Below, piece by piece: positions 59,245-64,000 of a stretch of DNA of 64,000 nt. Each line of letters opens with the position of its first letter. Positions within the stretch are counted from its first letter, which is position 1. The position numbers and the translations under genes were made by a program. A model generated the notes under the pieces. It did no database searches. It saw nothing but the letters and a program-made list of their open reading frames with translations, and was not told where the DNA came from. Origin of the DNA: Pseudoduganella sp. (GTDB taxonomy: Bacteria; Pseudomonadota; Gammaproteobacteria; Burkholderiales; Burkholderiaceae_D); contig JAJTCO010000003.1 of NCBI GenBank assembly GCA_021323265.1, positions 1-64,000 of the forward strand, in the 5' to 3' direction.

Positions 59245-61257
59245 ATGCTCATCCTCTACGCTGGCACCATCGTCCTCAGCGCCTTCCTGCTGTTCCAGGT
59301 GCAGCCGATCATCGGCAAAATGGCCCTGCCATGGTTCGGCGGTTCGGCCGCCGCCTGGACCGTGTGCATGCTGTTTTTCCAGGTCACGCTGCTGCTGGGC
59401 TACCTGTACGCCCACCTCAGCAGCCGCTACCTGACGCCTCGGCGCCAGGCCTGGCTGCACGCGGGCCTGCTGCTGGCCGCCGCCCTGACCCTGCCCATCG
59501 TCCCCAGCGACAGCTGGAAGCCCGGCCCGAACGATGACCCCACCATGCTGCTGCTGGGCCTGCTGGCCGCCAGCATCGGGCTGCCCTACTTCCTGCTGTC
59601 CACCACCGGCCCCCTGGTCCAGCACTGGTTTGCCCAGGAACGCCCCGGCAGCGTGCCCTACCGCCTGTTCGCGCTGTCCAATTTCGCCTCCCTGCTCGGC
59701 TTGCTGAGCTATCCCCTGCTGTTCGAGCCGCGCTTCACGGCGAGGGAAATGTCGACCTTCTGGTCGGCCGGCTTTGCGCTGTTTGCCCTCTTCTGCGGGG
59801 CCCTGGCACTGAACGGGCGCGGCCGCAGCGCCGCCCGCCACACCCTGCGCGAGGATGCGGCAGCCGGCAAGCCCAGCCTGCGCGACAACCTGATCTGGTG
59901 CGCGCTGGCCGCCGTGCCTACGGTGGTGCTGATGTCGGCCACCAGCCACCTTACCGCCAACATCGCGCCGATCCCCTTGCTGTGGGTGCTGCCGCTGGTG
60001 CTCTACCTGTTGACCTTCATCCTGTGCTTCGAAAGCGCGCGCTGGTACAAGCGCTGGCTGTTCCTGCCGCTGATGGCCGTGCTGACACCGGTCGTGATCG
60101 CCTGCTCGACCTTCCCCAGCCTGATGCCTTCGGGGATCGTCTGGCCGGTCCTGCTGTTTTGCGTCAGCATCTTTACCTACTGCATGGCCTGCCATGGCGA
60201 ACTGGCCCGCCTGAAGCCGCCGCCCACCCAGCTCACCGCCTACTACCTGATGATCGCCACCGGCGGCGCCCTGGGCGGCATGTTTACCGGGCTGCTGGCG
60301 CCCCGCGCCTTCAACGACGACTACGAGCTGACCTTGTCCTGCATTGCCGCCGTGTGCGTGGTCGCCGCGGCCTGTTACCACCGGCCTGCCGAGCCCATGC
60401 AGCGGGACGCGCGCATCAAGGCCACGGTCTTTTGCACCACCCTGGTCGGCGTGCTGTGGGCCGCCAACGCGCTCTGGCCATCGACGCCGACGGCCAAGGC
60501 CCGCAACTTCTACGGCACCGTCAAGGTCAAGGATGCGGAACACACCGGGGGCACGGTACGCCAGCTCACCCACGGCGTGATCGTCCACGGGCGCCAGTTT
60601 CTCGATCCGGAAAAGCGGCGCTGGCCCACCACATACTACGGCGACAAGAGCGGCGCCGGCATCGCCATCGCCGCCAGCCGCCATGGCGCGGGCCAGCGCG
60701 TCGGCGTCATCGGACTGGGCGCCGGCACCATGGCGGCCTACTGCCGGCCCGGCGACGTGTACCGCTTCTACGAAATCAATCCCTTGGTGAACCAGTTCGC
60801 CGAGCGGCATTTCAGTTTCCTGCGCGATTGCCCGGCCAACAAGCAATTCGCACCGGGCGACGCGCGGCTGGTGCTCGACGTGGAGTCGCCTCAGCAGTTC
60901 GACATGCTGGCGGTGGACGCCTTCTCCGGCGACGCCGTGCCGGTGCACCTGCTGACACAGGAAGCGTTCGCCATCTACTTCCGCCACCTGCGCGCCGATG
61001 GCGTCCTGGCCATCCATATTTCCAACCGCTACCTGGACATGGCGCCGGTGGTGCGGCGCGCGGCCGATGCCTTCCAGCGCACCGCCTTCCTGTCAGAGAA
61101 TGCGTCGGACCCGGCGCGCGGCACCACGGCCTCGACCTGGGTCCTGATCGGGCCGCGCGCGCGCCTGCAGCGCTATGCCCTGCAGGAAGTGCCGCCCGCC
61201 CCCGACGTGCGGCCGTGGACCGACGACTACAGCAGCCTTTTGGGAATCATGAAATAA
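59245..61257 (+). CDS. Membrane-anchored spermidine-synthase-like protein (fused MFS/spermidine synthase type)
   Basis: The 670-residue protein has about ten hydrophobic segments in residues 1-400 (for example [54 protein letters not shown]). The C-terminal Rossmann domain is like spermidine synthase ([50 protein letters not shown]). The aminopropyl-transfer residues are only partly present, so polyamine synthesis is uncertain. The family is common in proteobacteria, its role unknown. It starts with a weak ribosome site. Dps follows. Confidence 0.82.
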   Translation: MLILYAGTIVLSAFLLFQVQPIIGKMALPWFGGSAAAWTVCMLFFQVTLLLGYLYAHLSSRYLTPRRQAWLHAGLLLAAALTLPIVPSDSWKPGPNDDPTMLLLGLLAASIGLPYFLLSTTGPLVQHWFAQERPGSVPYRLFALSNFASLLGLLSYPLLFEPRFTAREMSTFWSAGFALFALFCGALALNGRGRSAARHTLREDAAAGKPSLRDNLIWCALAAVPTVVLMSATSHLTANIAPIPLLWVLPLVLYLLTFILCFESARWYKRWLFLPLMAVLTPVVIACSTFPSLMPSGIVWPVLLFCVSIFTYCMACHGELARLKPPPTQLTAYYLMIATGGALGGMFTGLLAPRAFNDDYELTLSCIAAVCVVAAACYHRPAEPMQRDARIKATVFCTTLVGVLWAANALWPSTPTAKARNFYGTVKVKDAEHTGGTVRQLTHGVIVHGRQFLDPEKRRWPTTYYGDKSGAGIAIAASRHGAGQRVGVIGLGAGTMAAYCRPGDVYRFYEINPLVNQFAERHFSFLRDCPANKQFAPGDARLVLDVESPQQFDMLAVDAFSGDAVPVHLLTQEAFAIYFRHLRADGVLAIHISNRYLDMAPVVRRAADAFQRTAFLSENASDPARGTTASTWVLIGPRARLQRYALQEVPPAPDVRPWTDDYSSLLGIMK

Positions 61258-61291
61258 TCGACAAGCCCTCTACCGCTGGAAAGGAATGACG

Positions 61292-61771
61292 ATGGATGCA
61301 GTGAAAATCGATATCGGCCTGTCCGACGACAGCCGCGCCCGCATTGCCGATGGCTTGTCGCGCCTGCTGGCCGACAGCTACACGCTCTACCTGATGACCC
61401 ACAACTTCCACTGGAACGTGAAGGGGCCGATGTTCAATTCCCTGCACCAGATGTTCATGACCCAGTACAGCGAACAATGGACCGCGCTGGACCTGATCGC
61501 CGAACGCATCCGGGCGCTTGGTTACCCCGCCCCCGGCACGTATGCCGAATTCGGCAAGCTGACCTCGATCAAGGAAGTACCCGGCGTGCCGAAAGCAATG
61601 GAGATGGTGCGCCACCTGGTGACCGCACAGGAAGCGACGGCACGCACCGCGCGCTCGCTGCTGCCTGTGGTGGACGAAGCCAACGACCAGCCCACTGCCG
61701 ACCTGCTCACCCAGCGCCTGGATGTGCATGAGAAGACGGCCTGGATGCTGCGCAGCCTGCTTGAGGAATAA
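61292..61771 (+). CDS. dps: Dps-family DNA-protecting ferritin
   Basis: The 159-residue protein starts at the second ATG (61292), since AAGGA ends directly against an ATG at 61286. Iron/ferroxidase-site residues are in [22 protein letters not shown] and [17 protein letters not shown] (His, His, Asp, Glu). Dps forms 12-mers that store iron and protect DNA in starvation or oxidative stress. The end [17 protein letters not shown] is typical. It follows the spermidine-synthase-like gene after 34 bases. Confidence 0.95.
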   Translation: MDAVKIDIGLSDDSRARIADGLSRLLADSYTLYLMTHNFHWNVKGPMFNSLHQMFMTQYSEQWTALDLIAERIRALGYPAPGTYAEFGKLTSIKEVPGVPKAMEMVRHLVTAQEATARTARSLLPVVDEANDQPTADLLTQRLDVHEKTAWMLRSLLEE

Positions 61772-61774
61772 GCT

Positions 61775-62404
61775 TCAGGTCATCCGGTCGGATGTAATGA
61801 TGAGCTCGCCCGGCGGCGGGTGCAGTGCCGCGTCCAGCATGGCGTGCGCGATGCGCCCGGCCGGGTTGATGCGCCACGCGCGCGGCAAGACCGGTCCCAG
61901 GGCGGCCAGCAGCGGCGCAAAGATGACCTCGCCCAGCCGGAATTCCTCGCGCGCGCCGCCGATCAAGCCTGGCCGCGCAATCACCAGCGATGGGAAGCCC
62001 AGCGAGCGCAACCCATGCTCGACCTCGCCTTTTACCCGGTTATAGAACACGCGCGAACCGGCGTCGGCACCGATCGCCGAATTGAGGACGAAGGTGGGCG
62101 TGCCACGCTGGCGCGCCAGGCGTGCGACGGCCATCGGGTAGCCGTAATCGACCTTGCGGAACGCCGCGCGCGAGCCGGCGCTCTTGATGGTCGTGCCCAA
62201 GGTGCAAATCACGGCATCCGCCTGCCACCAGGGTGCGTCGGCCGGCAGGCAATCGAAGTCGACCAGCGGCGCGGTCAGTTTGGGGTGCGGCGGCAAGGCG
62301 CGCCGCACGGGCGCCACCACAGCGCTCACCTGCGGCGCCGCCAGTGCCAGGCGCAATACTTCACGGCCGACCAGGCCGGTGGATCCAACCAGCAGCAGTT
62401 TCAA
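61775..62404 (-). CDS. NAD(P)H-binding epimerase/reductase-like protein
   Basis: The TTG at 62404 starts a 209-residue Rossmann protein: KLLLVGSTGLVGREVLRLAL is the dinucleotide motif. DAVICTLGTTIKSAGSRAAFRKVDY and FVLNSAIGADAGSRVFYNRVKGEVEHGL match the HTATIP2/YbjT-like group of SDR relatives. The start overlaps the SGNH gene stop (TTGA), so both are co-translated. It appears within a longer open frame only because the frame upstream is open; the true gene is short. Substrate unknown. Confidence 0.78.
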   Translation of the reverse strand: MKLLLVGSTGLVGREVLRLALAAPQVSAVVAPVRRALPPHPKLTAPLVDFDCLPADAPWWQADAVICTLGTTIKSAGSRAAFRKVDYGYPMAVARLARQRGTPTFVLNSAIGADAGSRVFYNRVKGEVEHGLRSLGFPSLVIARPGLIGGAREEFRLGEVIFAPLLAALGPVLPRAWRINPAGRIAHAMLDAALHPPPGELIITSDRMT

Positions 62405-63138
62405 GGTGCAAGCTCCGGGCAAGCGTCCGCCAGCAGGCCGGCCCAGGCCCGGCATCCTTTGGCGGACGGGTGGTAGCCATCCTCGGCAGCGAGGCTGGCA
62501 TCGTTGCGCGTATCCAGCAACAGGGGCACATGGTGCAGCCAGTCGTGCCGCCGCGCCAGGGCTTGCAGGCCACGGTCGAGCGCCGCCGCCTTCAGGCCCA
62601 TCACCCAGCGCAGCGGATACGGCAAGGCGGGAAACGCCTGCATCGGCGGCACCCCGGACAGCAGCACCACCCGCGGCGTGCAACGGCGGCGCAACTGCTC
62701 GATCAGTGCCAGCACATCGCGCTGCCAGGCGCCGACCCGGCGAAAAGCCACCGCATCGTTGACGCCAAAGGCGACCAGCAATATATCGACAGGCGCCTGC
62801 GGCACCTGAGCCACCATCTCGGCCAGCGCGTTGCGCACCGTGGCGCCATTGCGGCCACATGCGTGCCACTGCACGGCGCGTCCGCTGCGCTCCGCCAGCG
62901 CCTGGGCCAACTGGGCGCCGATAGCCTCCTCCTGGTGCGCCGCTCCAACGCCCGCCACGGGCGACTCGCCGACGCACAGCACGCGCAACGGTGGCCCGCC
63001 CGCCGCAGCCTGTACGACGCCGCAGCGCGCGCCAGGCGCTTCCGGCAAGCGCGGCGTGCGCGCGCGGGTACGCCTCCCCTGTGCCAACAGCAGGGGCAGC
63101 AGCGGCAGCGCGACCAGTTCGGGGAAAAGATTTTTCAT
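62401..63138 (-). CDS. SGNH/GDSL-family hydrolase
   Basis: The ATG at 63138 gives 245 residues with an uncleaved or weak N-terminal hydrophobic helix (LFPELVALPLLPLLLAQG). SGNH blocks: GESPVAG (Ser; the GDS Asp is Glu), Gly in GRNGATV, GVND, and DGYHPS (Asp and His). It probably cleaves an ester or acetyl group in the envelope or cytoplasm. The preceding in-frame ATG at 63192 lacks a ribosome site. It is co-translated with the reductase-like gene below it. Confidence 0.8.
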   Translation of the reverse strand: MKNLFPELVALPLLPLLLAQGRRTRARTPRLPEAPGARCGVVQAAAGGPPLRVLCVGESPVAGVGAAHQEEAIGAQLAQALAERSGRAVQWHACGRNGATVRNALAEMVAQVPQAPVDILLVAFGVNDAVAFRRVGAWQRDVLALIEQLRRRCTPRVVLLSGVPPMQAFPALPYPLRWVMGLKAAALDRGLQALARRHDWLHHVPLLLDTRNDASLAAEDGYHPSAKGCRAWAGLLADACPELAP

Positions 63139-63244
63139 GCCGTGATGATAGCGCGTTGCCGGCGTTCTGCCGGCCTGCCGAGCATGGCGCAAACCTTGAT
63201 TTCAGTAATGTATAATTTCCACAAATATATTTAAGTTGAAGAAA

Positions 63245-64000
63245 ATGAAAAAGCTGTCCACTGCCCTCCTGCTCGCCACCCCGGTATTCGCCCACGCCGC
63301 CCCCTTCACCCTGTTTGCCGGCAAAAACATCGCGCTCGAACAAGGCACCAAGGTAAGCGGCGACATCGCTGCCAAAGGCAATCTCCAGGCCAAGATCGGC
63401 ACGGAAGTCAACGGCAATGTGCTGGCCACCGGCAACGTCACCTTGGAACAAAACGCGAACGTGCGCGGCGACGTCAGCTCGGGGAGCAAGGTCAACCTGA
63501 AGTACCAGTCCCAGGTGGGAGGGAAGGTCAGTACCAGCACCAGCGACAAGACGGCGGTCACCCTGGAACAAGGCGCCAAGGTGGGCGGCACGATCACGCA
63601 CCAGGAAGGCACCAAGCTGACCACCAAAGTCGACGCGTCACACGGCGGCGAAGTCTTCGCCAACGTGGCGGCACCGGCATTGCACGAACTGCCGAAGGCG
63701 ACCACCTTCAGCGCCGGCACGACCGCCTTCAACCTGAACGCCTACACGAGCGGCACCCTGGCAGGCGGCTATTACGGCGGCGTCAACATCGGCTACGACT
63801 CCACGCTGACGCTGACCGCCGGCTCCTACTACTTTGACTCGCTCAACGTGAATGCGGACGGCAAGTTCATCTTCGACCTGTCGGGCGGCGCGATCAATCT
63901 GTACATCAAAAAAGACGTCAATATCGGCGAAAAGTTCGAGTTCGTCACCGTCAATGGCAGCGCAGGCAACATCTACACCGAAACCCTGGGCAGCTGGAAC
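63245..64000 (+). CDS. Exported bactofilin-like polymer-forming protein (partial)
   Basis: From the ATG at 63245 (GAAGAAA upstream) about 252 codons run to the right edge. A signal peptide (MKKLSTALLLATPVFAHA) is followed by regular repeats of about 19 residues with an alternating pattern (LEQGTKVSGDIAAKGNLQAK, LEQNANVRGDVSSGSKVNLK, LEQGAKVGGTITHQEG), the right-handed beta-helix style of bactofilins. This indicates a secreted structural or adhesive surface protein. A TATAAT at 63211-63216 is a likely -10 box. The C-terminus, perhaps with a sorting tail, is outside the window. Confidence 0.72.
   Translation, partial: MKKLSTALLLATPVFAHAAPFTLFAGKNIALEQGTKVSGDIAAKGNLQAKIGTEVNGNVLATGNVTLEQNANVRGDVSSGSKVNLKYQSQVGGKVSTSTSDKTAVTLEQGAKVGGTITHQEGTKLTTKVDASHGGEVFANVAAPALHELPKATTFSAGTTAFNLNAYTSGTLAGGYYGGVNIGYDSTLTLTAGSYYFDSLNVNADGKFIFDLSGGAINLYIKKDVNIGEKFEFVTVNGSAGNIYTETLGSWN

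Noticed and set aside
61775..63601. A 608-codon minus-strand gene covering the reductase-like and SGNH region
   Set aside because: Only the last 209 codons are protein-like; the upstream part is the wrong frame of the SGNH gene.

Overview
The window is GC-rich, densely packed bacterial DNA. It most likely comes from a betaproteobacterium of the Oxalobacteraceae (Massilia/Duganella/Janthinobacterium type). That is an inference from gene content: the cysS - glycosylase - accA and ppiA - ppiB - lpxH blocks, PEP-CTERM exported proteins, a phasin, a class II ribonucleotide reductase, and an ArgP/ArgO pair. No phage, integrase, complete insertion sequence or CRISPR array was seen.

Layout. 1-4.7 kb: accA (partial), a DNA-3-methyladenine glycosylase and cysS on the minus strand, then ppiA, ppiB and lpxH on the plus strand, ending in a 140-bp palindromic repeat. 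4.8-7.8 kb: a beta-lactam response module (BlaI repressor, BlaR1-type protease/sensor, class D beta-lactamase). 7.8-14.5 kb: a denitrification island with a three-domain copper nitrite reductase, a Crp/Fnr regulator, and an operon norB(broken)-nsrR-DUF2249-membrane protein, carrying FNR-type boxes and a motif shared by the nirK and norB promoters. 14.6-20 kb: B12-dependent ribonucleotide reductase, a NUDIX-DinB fusion whose junction is a palindromic repeat, a lipoprotein, a DUF72 protein and a cupin. 20-22.4 kb: GntR/ABC transporter operon. 22.4-30.1 kb: outer-membrane protein, chemoreceptor, yceH, cysE, rlmB, rnr. 30.2-32.2 kb: four identical tRNA-Leu(CAG) genes with a PEP-CTERM metalloprotease between the first two. 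32.2-36.4 kb: quinone-reductase-like protein with its HxlR regulator, a large sensor kinase, and a phasin. 36.4-40.4 kb: a LexA-boxed two-gene module of a FAN1-like nuclease and an XPD/DinG-like helicase with an N-terminal nuclease-like domain. 40.5-43.4 kb: LiaI/LiaF-like membrane proteins with a LytS/LytR-type two-component pair. 43.5-44.8 kb: a 51-residue ORF, a noncoding stretch and a PEP-CTERM protein. 44.8-53.9 kb: a ten-gene formate dehydrogenase operon. 54-64 kb: asparaginase, ArgP/ArgO, alpha-amylase, a spermidine-synthase-like membrane protein, Dps, a nucleotide-sugar-epimerase-like protein, an SGNH hydrolase, and the start of a bactofilin-like exported protein.

How it fits together. 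NirK makes nitric oxide, which NorB would remove. A cluster-less Crp/Fnr regulator and NsrR would read oxygen or NO state through sites in front of nirK and norB, and a weaker FNR-like site precedes the oxygen-independent ribonucleotide reductase. Formate dehydrogenase would feed electrons into the same anaerobic or microaerobic respiration. The most unusual items are the SOS-boxed FAN1/helicase module, the BlaR1-type sensor that has Asn where class D enzymes have the catalytic Lys, the deleted and frameshifted norB beside an intact nirK, and the family of GGGTCAG palindromes sitting at gene 3' ends, one of which appears to have fused two genes.
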